Below, one piece after another: positions 1-6,514 of a stretch of 8,123 bases of DNA. Each line of letters starts with the position of its first letter. The first letter of the stretch is position 1. Below the pieces are notes generated by a model, which worked only from the letters and a program-made list of their open reading frames with translations, made no database searches and had not been told where the DNA came from. The stretch is taken from contig WGAK01000238.1 in assembly GCA_015494815.1 (NCBI GenBank), positions 1 through 8,123 of the forward strand. Direction: 5' to 3'. This DNA comes from Anaerolineales bacterium (GTDB lineage: Bacteria; Chloroflexota; Anaerolineae; Anaerolineales; DRMV01). The position numbers and the translations under genes were made by a program.

Positions 1-2
1 GT

Positions 3-890
3 GCCAACGGCGACGGTTACGATGTCACCTTCGGCGGCGCGTTCGACAACCGCGATGTGGATGAGCCTCGCCGCTACGCGGGCGATGTGCGTCGCACCCT
101 GGCCGCGGACCTGAGCGCCTGGGGTGAACCGCAACGCTTCTCCGAACACCCCGGCGACTACGCCATTGACACCGACGGGCAGCATTACTACCTGCTCAAC
201 GCCCACCCGCAGGGCTGGGTGCTGGGTAAGTACGATGCCGACTTCAATCGCCTGAAGGAGGTCATCGTGCCCCTGCCCGCGGGGCACGCCGCCAACGACC
301 CCATGCTGCGCGTCTGGGGCGGACGGGTGTACCTGAGCGGCCTCTACAACCCGGACAACCCCGACATGCACTCCAACAAGGACGCCAATCCCGATGACAC
401 GCTGTACACCCATGTCTGGATATACGACACCGACCTGAACCCGCTGGAGGACCACATCCTGGACGACGAGCCGAACATCAACGGCGGTACGCTCGTCCCC
501 TACGGCGACGGTTTTGCCTACATTGCCGCGGACAACATCAGGCATAGCAACCTGAAAGCCTTGATTTACGACGCGGACTGGCATTTCGTGCGCAGTGTGC
601 CCCTGGCAGACGACGCGCAGTGGGCTATGGGCGGCGTGGTGGCCGATGGTCGCATCTACATTGCCTACCATCGCGGGGAGCACATGCACGGCGATGTGGT
701 GCTGGATGTGTTCGACATGGACTGGAACCTGCTGGAACGGATTGAGGTCACCGCGGTGGCGCCGTCGTTCAACGCCCAGCGTCCCTGGGTGCTGCTGGAC
801 GGCGACCGGCTGTTCGTGGCTTACGACCTCGACAACGGTACGGAGATGCTCAACTTGCAGTGTATGGTCAATGTGTACGAGCGCCGGTAG
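3..890 (+). CDS. Beta-propeller-like protein of unknown function, 5' end outside the window
   Basis: The reading frame is open from the window edge (first full codon at 3) to the TAG at 888-890. A GTG at 57 could be a start, but it has no ribosome binding site and the 18 codons before it read as plausible protein (ANGDGYDVTFGGAFDN), so the gene most likely begins upstream. A motif of the form aromatic-D-x-D followed by L/V and a beta-strand recurs: KYDADFNRL (tyrosine codon at 231), IYDTDLNPL (423), IYDADWHFV (567), VFDMDWNLL (711), and a final VYERR near 873. Spacing is about 64, 48, 48 and 55 residues, as expected for propeller blades. Each is preceded by a G-x-x-Y/F strand such as GRVYLSG, GFAYIAA, GRIYIAY or DRLFVAY. 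The protein is acidic and rich in Asp and aromatic residues. The N-terminus is missing, so secretion cannot be judged. I do not recognise a specific family; a substrate-binding or glycosidase-type propeller is possible but unproven. Confidence 0.5.
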   Translation, partial: ANGDGYDVTFGGAFDNRDVDEPRRYAGDVRRTLAADLSAWGEPQRFSEHPGDYAIDTDGQHYYLLNAHPQGWVLGKYDADFNRLKEVIVPLPAGHAANDPMLRVWGGRVYLSGLYNPDNPDMHSNKDANPDDTLYTHVWIYDTDLNPLEDHILDDEPNINGGTLVPYGDGFAYIAADNIRHSNLKALIYDADWHFVRSVPLADDAQWAMGGVVADGRIYIAYHRGEHMHGDVVLDVFDMDWNLLERIEVTAVAPSFNAQRPWVLLDGDRLFVAYDLDNGTEMLNLQCMVNVYERR

Positions 891-985
891 TCCGGTTGCA
901 CACGGTACGCCTTCCGGCGGCCTGGGAGGCCCTTGGGGCATGGCGCGCAATCTCGAATCGCCTGGCTGGATCTCACCCATCCCCC

Positions 986-1013
986 GATGAGCCTCGCTGG
1001 CGCTCGGCTCATC
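986..1013. repeat. Inverted repeat, 8-bp arms, intergenic
   Basis: GATGAGCC (986-993) pairs perfectly with GGCTCATC (1006-1013) across a 12-base loop. It lies about 100 bases after the propeller gene stop and is not followed by a T-run, so it is not a typical intrinsic terminator. It sits beside a second inverted repeat (1019-1043), and the two together resemble a short palindromic intergenic element. Whether it is repeated elsewhere in the genome cannot be seen here. Confidence 0.5.
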
Positions 1014-1018
1014 TGCCC

Positions 1019-1043
1019 CCTTCCCTTGTAAGAGAGGGAAAGG
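1019..1043. repeat. Inverted repeat, second arm pair of an intergenic palindromic element
   Basis: TTCCCT (1021-1026) pairs with AGGGAA (1035-1040) around an 8-base loop, and CC/GG (1019-1020 with 1042-1043) extends the stem past one bulged A. The arms are pyrimidine-rich then purine-rich. This pattern is often seen in dispersed intergenic palindromes of GC-rich bacteria, but copy number cannot be assessed from this window. No T-run follows on the + strand. Confidence 0.45.
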
Positions 1044-1082
1044 ACACGCACCGCGGCCCTCAGACTCCGCCCTCGGCGGCCC

Positions 1083-1111
1083 TTGACAGATGGCCCGTTC
1101 GCCTGTAGCAT
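1083..1111 (+). promoter_or_regulatory. Sigma-70-type promoter of the flavin reductase gene
   Basis: A perfect -35 hexamer TTGACA (1083-1088) is separated by exactly 17 bases from a -10-like TAGCAT (1106-1111, 4 of 6 matches to TATAAT). Transcription would start near 1118, leaving a leader of about 45 bases before the ATG at 1163. The predicted start coincides with a GC palindrome (1118-1136). Confidence 0.65.
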
Positions 1112-1117
1112 GGGGGC

Positions 1118-1136
1118 GCCGCGCGCGCCGCGCGGC
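1118..1136 (+). promoter_or_regulatory. Perfect GC palindrome at the predicted transcription start
   Basis: GCCGCGCG (1118-1125) and CGCGCGGC (1129-1136) are exact reverse complements with a 3-base centre. The dyad starts at the position expected for +1 of the promoter at 1083-1111 and ends 15 bases before the Shine-Dalgarno sequence. It could act as a 5' mRNA hairpin that stabilises the transcript or as a repressor-binding dyad. Chance palindromes are more likely in GC-rich sequence, so the role is inferred. Confidence 0.45.
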
Positions 1137-1162
1137 AGGCAGGTTGGTCAAGGGAGGTGCCT

Positions 1163-1645
1163 ATGGATGCGGCTGCCAAGAAGCACGCTCTGCGGCAAAT
1201 CACCTACGGCTTGTATGTGCTCACCGCAGCCCACGGCGACGAGGTGGCCGCGGGTACGGTCAACTGGTTGTCGCAGGCTTCCTTCGAGCCGCCCTTGGTG
1301 ATGGTCGGCGTGAAGAAGGGCTCGCGGCTGCATGACCTCATCGAGCGCAGCGGGCACTTCGCGGTGAACATCCTGGCGGCGGGGCAAAAGGACCTGGCCG
1401 CGGCGTTCTTCCGCCCCACCCAGGTGGAAGGCGACCGGGTCAACGGCCAGCCCTTCGAGCCGGGCCCGCGCACGGGCGCGCCGTTGCTGCTGGCCGCGCC
1501 GGCCTGGTTCGAGGCGCAGGTGACCGACGCGGTGCGCCGGGGCGACCATACGGTGTTCGTCGCGGAGGTCATCCAGGCAGGGGTGCGCGACCCCGACGCC
1601 AAACCCCTGGTCATGTGGGACACCGGTTGGTTCTACGGTGGGTGA
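1163..1645 (+). CDS. Flavin reductase domain protein (FMN-binding split-barrel type)
   Basis: The 160-residue protein matches the length and pattern of stand-alone flavin reductase-like domains (HpaC/RutF/flavoredoxin type), which bind FMN and reduce or carry flavin for a partner oxygenase or flavodiiron protein. Visible hallmarks are YGLYVLTA (15-22), AGTVNWLSQASFEPPLV (30-46, the usual FMN-contact region with N34, S37 and Q38), VGVKKGS (48-54), FAVNIL (66-71) and a C-terminal WDTGWFYGG. The ATG at 1163 is chosen because GGAGG (1153-1157) sits 5 bases before it; an in-frame GTG at 1157 would overlap that ribosome binding site. The gene has its own promoter (1083-1111) and terminator (1651-1684), so it is probably monocistronic. 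No oxygenase or rubredoxin partner is adjacent, so the electron donor and acceptor are unknown. No separate NAD(P)H-binding domain is visible, as is normal for this family. Confidence 0.88.
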   Translation: MDAAAKKHALRQITYGLYVLTAAHGDEVAAGTVNWLSQASFEPPLVMVGVKKGSRLHDLIERSGHFAVNILAAGQKDLAAAFFRPTQVEGDRVNGQPFEPGPRTGAPLLLAAPAWFEAQVTDAVRRGDHTVFVAEVIQAGVRDPDAKPLVMWDTGWFYGG

Positions 1646-1650
1646 GGCCT

Positions 1651-1684
1651 GGCGCAGGGGTTGGCCCCTGCGCCTTCGTTTGTT
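1651..1684 (+). terminator. Intrinsic terminator after the flavin reductase gene
   Basis: GGCGCAGGGG (1651-1660) pairs perfectly with CCCCTGCGCC (1665-1674) across a TTGG loop. It is followed by a T-rich tail, TTCGTTTGTT (1675-1684), and begins five bases after the stop codon. It should separate this gene from clpC. Confidence 0.88.
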
Positions 1685-1744
1685 AAAGAAATCTATGAAG
1701 TCCCACCCCCTACGCCGCGAAAAGGCCATTAGCGCAAGGGTTTT

Positions 1745-1753
1745 TGGTACAAT
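1745..1753 (+). promoter_or_regulatory. Extended -10 promoter of clpC
   Basis: TACAAT (1748-1753) matches the -10 consensus at 5 of 6 positions and is directly preceded by TGG (1745-1747), the TGn extended -10 element. No good -35 hexamer is found 16-18 bases upstream, which fits an extended -10 promoter. Transcription would begin near 1760, giving an 85-base leader. I see neither a CtsR heptad repeat (GGTCAAA type) nor a CIRCE element (TTAGCACTC-N9-GAGTGCTAA) around it. Confidence 0.6.
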
Positions 1754-1770
1754 GAAGGTGACTCTGCGGC

Positions 1771-1791
1771 GCTTTGGGCGTACACCAAAGC
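1771..1791 (+). promoter_or_regulatory. Hairpin in the clpC leader
   Basis: GCTTTGG (1771-1777) pairs with CCAAAGC (1785-1791) across a 7-base loop, about 10 bases into the predicted leader and 40 bases before the ribosome binding site AAGGAGAG. It has no T-run, so it is not a terminator. A stability or thermosensor role is possible but speculative. Confidence 0.35.
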
Positions 1792-1844
1792 CATAGGGAC
1801 GCCGGAGCACGCCCCGGAGTTGGAGCATTTAAGGAGAGAGAACC

Positions 1845-4379
1845 GTGGCCGGAATGGAGCGTTTTACGCAGCGCGCGAAACGCGTATTGGCGCTGGCCCA
1901 CGAAGAGGCCGAGCGCATGCGACATCAGCATATTGGCACCGAGCACTTGCTGCTGGGCTTGATTCGCGAAGAAGGCGGCGTGGCGGGCCGGGTGTTGAAC
2001 GCGTTGGGCGTGGATTTGGAGCGCGCGCGTGACATCGTCGAGCGCCTGGCCGGGCCAGGCCGTGGGTCGGGTGAAGGTCGTTTGGAACTGTCTAAGGGCA
2101 CCAAGCGGGTATTGGAATACGCGCTGGAAGAGGCGCAGCGGATGGGCCATGCCTATGTGGGCACCGAGCACCTGCTGCTGGGTCTGTTGCGGTACGAAGA
2201 GGGCATGGCGCTGCGCGTGCTGGCCCGTTTGGGCATTTCCAAGGAGCAAATTCGGCGGCAAACCCGGCGCATTCTGCACGAAGGCCCGCGGCCGCGTACC
2301 GAGCGGGCCGCGGCCGGACCGCGTGGGCGGCGCGGCGAAAAAGGCCGCAAGACGCCTCTCATTGACCAGTTGGCTACCGATTTGACCGCCCTGGCCGAAG
2401 AAGGCAAACTCGACCCCGTCATCGGCCGGGAGAAGGAAATCGAGCGGGTCATTCAGATTCTGGCCCGCCGCACCAAGAACAACCCCGCGCTCATCGGCGA
2501 GCCGGGGGTGGGCAAGACGGCCATCGTCGAGGGTTTAGCGCAGCGCATCGTCGAGGGCAACGTGCCCGCGCCCTTGCTGGGCAAGCGGGTGCTGCGCCTG
2601 GATGTGGGCTCGCTGGTGGCCGGTACCATGTACCGCGGCCAGTTCGAGGAGCGCCTCAAGCGGGTCATTGACGAACTCAAGGCCTCGGACGCCATCCTGT
2701 TCATTGACGAGATGCACATGCTGGTGGGCGCGGGCGCGGCCGGCTCCGCGGTAGACGCGGCCAACATCTTCAAACCCGCGCTGGCCCGCGGCGAAATCCA
2801 GGTTATCGGCGCGACCACGCTGGACGAGTACCGCAAGTACATCGAAAGCGACGCCGCGCTGGAACGGCGTTTCCAGCCCGTGTATGTGGACGAGCCCACC
2901 GAGGAAGAGGCCGTGGCCATCCTCAAGGGTATTCGCTCGGCCTACGAAGAGCATCACCACCTCACCATCTCGGACGAGGCCGTGGAGGCCGCGGTCAAAC
3001 TGTCTTCGCGCTATGTGACCGACCGCTACTTGCCCGACAAGGCCATTGACCTCATTGACGAGGCCGCGTCGCGGGTGCGCATGTACAAGAGCCCCGCGGC
3101 CCAGAAGTCCAAGGAAATCGTGGACAAACTGCGCAAGGTGCGGGCCGAGTATGCCCTGGCCCTGGAAAACAATCGCCAGGACGAGGTACAGCGCCTGCAA
3201 TACGAAGAGCAGGAACTGCAGCAGCAGTTGGAGGCCCTGCGCACCGGCTGGGACCGGGCCTCGAGCCCCACGGTCACCGCGGAGGACATCGCGGAAGTGG
3301 TGTCCATGTGGACCGGCATCCCGGTGGCCCAAATCTCCGAGAGCGAGTCGGAGCGCTTGCTCAAAATGGAGGAAGAACTGCAGAAGGTCATCGTGGGCCA
3401 GGAAGAAGCCATCAAGGCCATCGCCAAAGCCGTGCGCCGGGCTCGGGCCGGGCTCAAGGACCCGCGGCGGCCCATCGGCTCGTTCATCTTCCTGGGCCCC
3501 ACGGGCGTGGGCAAAACCGAGTTGGCCAAGGCTCTGGCCCGCTTCCTGTTCGGCAGCGAGGACGCGCTCATCCAGATTGACATGAGCGAGTTCATGGAGC
3601 GCCACACGGTGAGCCGCCTGGTGGGCGCGCCGCCGGGGTATGTGGGCTACGAAGAGGCCGGTCAACTCACCGAGTCGGTACGACGACGGCCGTACTCCAT
3701 CGTGGTCTTCGACGAAATCGAGAAGGCCCACCCCGAGGTCCACAACATGCTGCTGCAAATTCTGGAAGAAGGCCACCTGACCGACGCCAAAGGCCAGAAA
3801 GTGGACTTCCGCAACACCATCATCATCATGACCAGCAATGTGGGCGCGGACATGATTAAGCGCCAGGGTGGGCTGGGCTTCGCACTCAAGCGCGATGAAC
3901 AACTGGAGGCCGAACTCCAGTACAAGGAGATGCGCAAGAAGTTGCTGGACGCGCTCAAGCGGGTTTTCCGGCCCGAGTTCCTCAATCGGGTGGATGCGGT
4001 CATCGTCTTCCACGCGCTCACGCCCGAGCACATCCGGCGCATTGTGCACCTGGAGTTGGACAAAGTGCGCGCGCGTCTGGCCGAGCACCACATGCATCTG
4101 GAAGCCACGCCCGAGGCCGTGCAGGAGTTGGCCCGCCTGGGTTACGACCCCGAAATGGGCGCGCGTCCCTTGCGGCGGGTCATCCAGCAGCAGGTGGAAG
4201 AGCCCATCTCGGACGGCATCCTGGCCGGCCGCTTCCGCGAGGGCGACACCATCGTGGTGGATGTGGAGCCCGGCGAAGACGAGGCTCGCATTGTGCTGCG
4301 GCGCCAGGCCCCCGAAGCCGAGCCCTCGGCCTCTGAGGGGGGCGAGGAGCCCGCGCACGAAGAAGCCGCGCCCGCGTGA
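1845..4379 (+). CDS. clpC: ClpC, ATP-dependent Clp protease unfoldase subunit
   Basis: This 844-residue class 1 Hsp100 AAA+ unfoldase would form hexamers that unfold cytoplasmic substrates and feed them to ClpP. Two Clp-N repeats lie at about 4-70 and 81-146, each with a GTEHLLLGL motif, followed by a basic linker. D1 has Walker A GEPGVGKT (218-225) and Walker B with D288/E289. A short middle domain (about 413-470, one coiled-coil wing) distinguishes it from ClpB. D2 has Walker A GPTGVGKT (551-558), Walker B D623/E624, sensor 1 TSNVGA, arginine finger R715 in FLNRVD and sensor 2 GARPLRR (R774). The LGF tripeptide at 677-679, after sensor 1, matches the ClpP-docking loop of ClpC/ClpA proteins, so a ClpP partner encoded elsewhere is expected. 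The C-terminus is an acidic, Pro/Ala-rich tail. The GTG start is preferred because AGGAGAG lies 6 bases upstream, versus 15 for the in-frame ATG at 1854. ctsR, mcsA and mcsB, common clpC partners in Firmicutes, are absent nearby. Confidence 0.97.
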   Translation: MAGMERFTQRAKRVLALAHEEAERMRHQHIGTEHLLLGLIREEGGVAGRVLNALGVDLERARDIVERLAGPGRGSGEGRLELSKGTKRVLEYALEEAQRMGHAYVGTEHLLLGLLRYEEGMALRVLARLGISKEQIRRQTRRILHEGPRPRTERAAAGPRGRRGEKGRKTPLIDQLATDLTALAEEGKLDPVIGREKEIERVIQILARRTKNNPALIGEPGVGKTAIVEGLAQRIVEGNVPAPLLGKRVLRLDVGSLVAGTMYRGQFEERLKRVIDELKASDAILFIDEMHMLVGAGAAGSAVDAANIFKPALARGEIQVIGATTLDEYRKYIESDAALERRFQPVYVDEPTEEEAVAILKGIRSAYEEHHHLTISDEAVEAAVKLSSRYVTDRYLPDKAIDLIDEAASRVRMYKSPAAQKSKEIVDKLRKVRAEYALALENNRQDEVQRLQYEEQELQQQLEALRTGWDRASSPTVTAEDIAEVVSMWTGIPVAQISESESERLLKMEEELQKVIVGQEEAIKAIAKAVRRARAGLKDPRRPIGSFIFLGPTGVGKTELAKALARFLFGSEDALIQIDMSEFMERHTVSRLVGAPPGYVGYEEAGQLTESVRRRPYSIVVFDEIEKAHPEVHNMLLQILEEGHLTDAKGQKVDFRNTIIIMTSNVGADMIKRQGGLGFALKRDEQLEAELQYKEMRKKLLDALKRVFRPEFLNRVDAVIVFHALTPEHIRRIVHLELDKVRARLAEHHMHLEATPEAVQELARLGYDPEMGARPLRRVIQQQVEEPISDGILAGRFREGDTIVVDVEPGEDEARIVLRRQAPEAEPSASEGGEEPAHEEAAPA

Positions 4380-4400
4380 CCGGGCCAACGGAGGCCGCCC

Positions 4401-4439
4401 GGCCTCTCGTCCTCAGGGGGCGAGAGGCCCCTTTTTTGT
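4401..4439 (+). terminator. Intrinsic terminator after clpC
   Basis: GGCCTCTCG (4401-4409) pairs with CGAGAGGCC (4421-4429), with three further possible inner pairs (one a G-T) and a small loop. A run of six T follows at 4432-4437. It lies 22 bases after the clpC stop and 31 bases before the upp start codon. Confidence 0.9.
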
Positions 4440-4470
4440 CCGTTTCCGGCGTTGTGGAGGAGGCTACCGC

Positions 4471-5097
4471 ATGAGCGAAATTTTCGTGTCCACCCACCCC
4501 ATCGTGCTGCACGAACTCAGCGTGCTGCGCGACCGGAACACGCCCCCGGCCGTGTTTCGGCAGGCCTTGCATCGGGTGGCGCTGGCCTTGTTGCAAGCGG
4601 CCACCGGCGACCTCGACACCCGCAAGGTCATCGTGCAAACGCCCCTGGAAAGCGCCGAGGGCCTGGCCTTGAATGTGCGGGTGGGCCTGGCGCCCATTTT
4701 GCGGGCCGGCCTGGGCATGGTCGAGGCCGGCCTGACCTGGTTGCCGCAGGCCGAGGTCTGGCACTTAGGCTTCTATCGTGACGAGACCACGCTGCAGCCG
4801 GTGAAGTATTACAGCCCGTTGGGCACGCGTCCCCTGCCCGAGGTTATGATTGTCCTCGACCCCATGCTGGCGACCGGCGGCTCGGCCGTGGCCGCGGTGA
4901 ACGAACTGCGCCGTCATGGCGCGCGGCGAGTCAAGTTCGTCGGCGTGTTAGCCGCGCCCGAGGGCATCGCCCGGCTGCGCGAGGCGCACCCCGAGGTCCA
5001 GATTTACCTGGCCGCGGTGGACCGGGCTCTGAACGAACACGGCTACATCCTGCCCGGCCTGGGTGATGCGGGTGACCGGCAGTTCGGCACCGCCTGA
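4471..5097 (+). CDS. upp: Uracil phosphoribosyltransferase
   Basis: The 208-residue protein catalyses uracil + PRPP to UMP + diphosphate in cytoplasmic pyrimidine salvage. It is full length for the family (about 208-210). Diagnostic segments are PILRAGLGM (75-83), the PRPP-binding loop DPMLATGGSA (130-139) and the uracil-binding C-terminal segment GYILPGLGDAGDRQFGT (191-207), close to the E. coli consensus. The ATG at 4471 has an excellent ribosome binding site, AGGAGG (4458-4463), 7 bases upstream. The frame is open for about 600 bases upstream inside clpC, but no sensible start precedes the ribosome binding site. The gene sits directly behind the clpC terminator with no clear promoter between, so expression may depend on readthrough or a promoter I cannot recognise. 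No uraA/uracil permease gene or PyrR leader is adjacent. Confidence 0.96.
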   Translation: MSEIFVSTHPIVLHELSVLRDRNTPPAVFRQALHRVALALLQAATGDLDTRKVIVQTPLESAEGLALNVRVGLAPILRAGLGMVEAGLTWLPQAEVWHLGFYRDETTLQPVKYYSPLGTRPLPEVMIVLDPMLATGGSAVAAVNELRRHGARRVKFVGVLAAPEGIARLREAHPEVQIYLAAVDRALNEHGYILPGLGDAGDRQFGTA

Positions 5098-5149
5098 GCC
5101 CACTCTGGTGGGACACCACCCAATCGTATGAATCGGCATTCTTTCAACT

Positions 5150-5563
5150 GTGGGGAGGTGTCCCATGAGACGGATATTCGCACATTGGCCCCGGCGCCTG
5201 GCGTGGCTGGGGGTGAGTGTGGGCGTGCTGCTGGCGTTGAGCGCCTGTCGCCCCGCGGCGCCACCCACTTCGGACCTGGCCCAGGATTTGCTGGCCACCC
5301 AGGTGTCGCTGGCCCTGACGCAAACCGCGGTGGTTGCCGCGGCCCCTGCCCTGCCGTCGGCGTTGCCCAGCCCGACGCCGCTGCTGCCTACGCCGACGGC
5401 CCTGCCCATCCCCACCGCGTCGCCGACCGCGGCCCCCACGGCGGTCCCGACCGCGGTGCCCACCTTGCCGCCGCCGCCCTACGATGGGCCTTGCACGCCC
5501 GAATTGACCACCTCTGATGTGACCCCCACCTGGGGCGATTGGGATTCGTATCGGGGCTATCGC
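5150..5563. repeat. Direct repeat copy 1: ribosome binding site, signal peptide and linker of lipoprotein 1
   Basis: This 414-base block aligns without gaps to 6101-6514 (constant offset of 951). By manual comparison I count about 22 mismatches, roughly 95% identity. Fifteen of them fall before 5264, in the signal-peptide region; the last 300 bases differ at only 7 positions, 5 of them silent, with identical runs of 83 and 81 bases. Similarity ends abruptly after the codon ending at 5563 and is poor upstream of the ribosome binding site. Confidence 0.93.
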
Positions 5564-6073
5564 ACCGATGGCCTGGTGCTGCCCGTTACGAGATATCGTA
5601 CCTTTGCGCTGGACCTCGATAACTTGTGGGGAGGGCGCGGCTTTGGCATAGAAGTGTATGACCAGGTCGAGCCGGGGCATCTGGTGTTCTTCGTCTTGCG
5701 TCAGGTGTGTCACGATTATGGGGAAGTGACGGATGTGTTGGTCATGCCCAAGCCCGGTCGGAACCAGTCCATCTTGCTGACGCCCCGTCGGTACGAATAC
5801 TCCAACGAGTTCTTCGAACCATCCGTGGCCGAAAATCCGATGGGCATGTTGGGGCTGGTCCTGGACATCGAATGCTCAACCCCGCCGGCCCCCTTTACCT
5901 TGCTTCAGGTGCAGGTGGACCCCGCGATTTTGCCTCCTACCTTTGATGAAGAGATCCGCGTGCCGGTGCAGGTGACGCAGGGCTGGTGGTTGGATGTCGC
6001 GGCCACGCAGCGCTTTCAACCGGTAGACCCGCACATATATGGCGCGTGTGAGGTTTACCTTGGGCTTGGGTAG
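5165..6073 (+). CDS. Lipoprotein of unknown function, tandem paralogue 1
   Basis: The 302-residue protein has a clear lipoprotein signal peptide: a basic n-region (R2, R3, R10, R11), a hydrophobic stretch at 12-25 and the lipobox L25-S26-A27-C28, so it should be lipid-anchored outside the cytoplasmic membrane. A short helix-prone segment (about 33-58, DLAQDLLATQVSLALTQTAV) is followed by a Pro/Thr/Ala linker (to about 107) with repeated TAVPT-like units. The C-terminal domain (about 108-302) has four Cys (110, 182, 237, 295) that align with four in the next gene and could form two disulfides. It also holds EVYDQVEPGHLVFF, EVTDVLVMPKP, NPMGMLGLVLDIEC and a VDPAILPP...VPVQVTQGWW stretch. I recognise no named domain. 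The ATG at 5165 is preferred over the in-frame GTG at 5150 because GGAGG (5154-5158) lies 6 bases before it. The next gene starts 42 bases downstream, suggesting co-transcription. Confidence 0.9.
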   Translation: MRRIFAHWPRRLAWLGVSVGVLLALSACRPAAPPTSDLAQDLLATQVSLALTQTAVVAAAPALPSALPSPTPLLPTPTALPIPTASPTAAPTAVPTAVPTLPPPPYDGPCTPELTTSDVTPTWGDWDSYRGYRTDGLVLPVTRYRTFALDLDNLWGGRGFGIEVYDQVEPGHLVFFVLRQVCHDYGEVTDVLVMPKPGRNQSILLTPRRYEYSNEFFEPSVAENPMGMLGLVLDIECSTPPAPFTLLQVQVDPAILPPTFDEEIRVPVQVTQGWWLDVAATQRFQPVDPHIYGACEVYLGLG

Positions 6074-6100
6074 AGTGGAGCGCCGCGGGCGGTTCCTTTT

Positions 6101-6514
6101 GTGGGGAGGTGTCCCATGAGCCGAGTTTTCGCGCGTTGGCCCCGGCGCCTGGCGTGGCTGGGGATAAGTGTAGGTGTGCTGCTGGCGCTGAGCGCCTGCG
6201 CCCCCGCGGCGCCGCCCACTTCGGACCTGGCCCAGGATTTGCTGGCCACCCAGGTGTCGCTGGCCCTGACGCAAACCGCGGTGGTTGCCGCGGCCCCCGC
6301 CCTGCCGTCGGCGTTGCCCAGCCTGACGCCGCTGCTGCCTACGCCGACGGCCCTGCCCATCCCCACCGCGTCGCCGACCGCGGCCCCCACGGCGGTCCCG
6401 ACCGCAGTGCCCACCTTGCCGCCGTCGCCCTACGATGGGCCCTGCACGCCCGAATTGACCACCTCCGATGTGACCCCCACCTGGGGCGATTGGGATTCGT
6501 ACCGGGGCTATCGC
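6101..6514. repeat. Direct repeat copy 2: ribosome binding site, signal peptide and linker of lipoprotein 2
   Basis: This is the partner of 5150-5563, collinear and gap-free. It begins at the same point in the ribosome binding site region (GTGGGGAGGTGTCCCATGAG is identical in both) and ends at the same codon of the mature domain (GYR), after which the DNA sequences diverge. Confidence 0.93.

Noticed and set aside
919..931. GGCCT-GGG-AGGCC as a terminator of the propeller gene
   Set aside because: It has a 5-bp stem, a 3-base loop and no T-run after it.
1845..4379. Reading the AAA+ gene as clpB
   Set aside because: The middle domain is only about 55 residues (one wing), and there is an LGF ClpP-docking tripeptide, which ClpB lacks.
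2535..4388. 617-codon open frame on the minus strand, opposite clpC
   Set aside because: It is the mirror of a GC-rich coding frame with strong codon bias. The clpC product on the + strand has all family motifs, whereas the antisense translation is a His/Gly/Leu/Val-rich string with no recognisable domain.
5106..5118. Small hairpin TGGTG-GGA-CACCA after upp as a terminator
   Set aside because: The stem has only 5 bp and no T-run follows. It is too weak to call.
5127..5132. TATGAA as the -10 of a promoter for the lipoprotein pair
   Set aside because: It has 4 of 6 matches, and the hexamer 17 bases upstream (TCTGGT) is unlike TTGACA. A promoter is likely somewhere before 5165, but this site is not convincing.
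6083..6100. CCGC-GG-GCGG followed by TTCCTTTT as a terminator between the lipoprotein genes
   Set aside because: A 4-bp stem with a 2-base loop is not a credible hairpin. The short gap and shared orientation fit an operon better.
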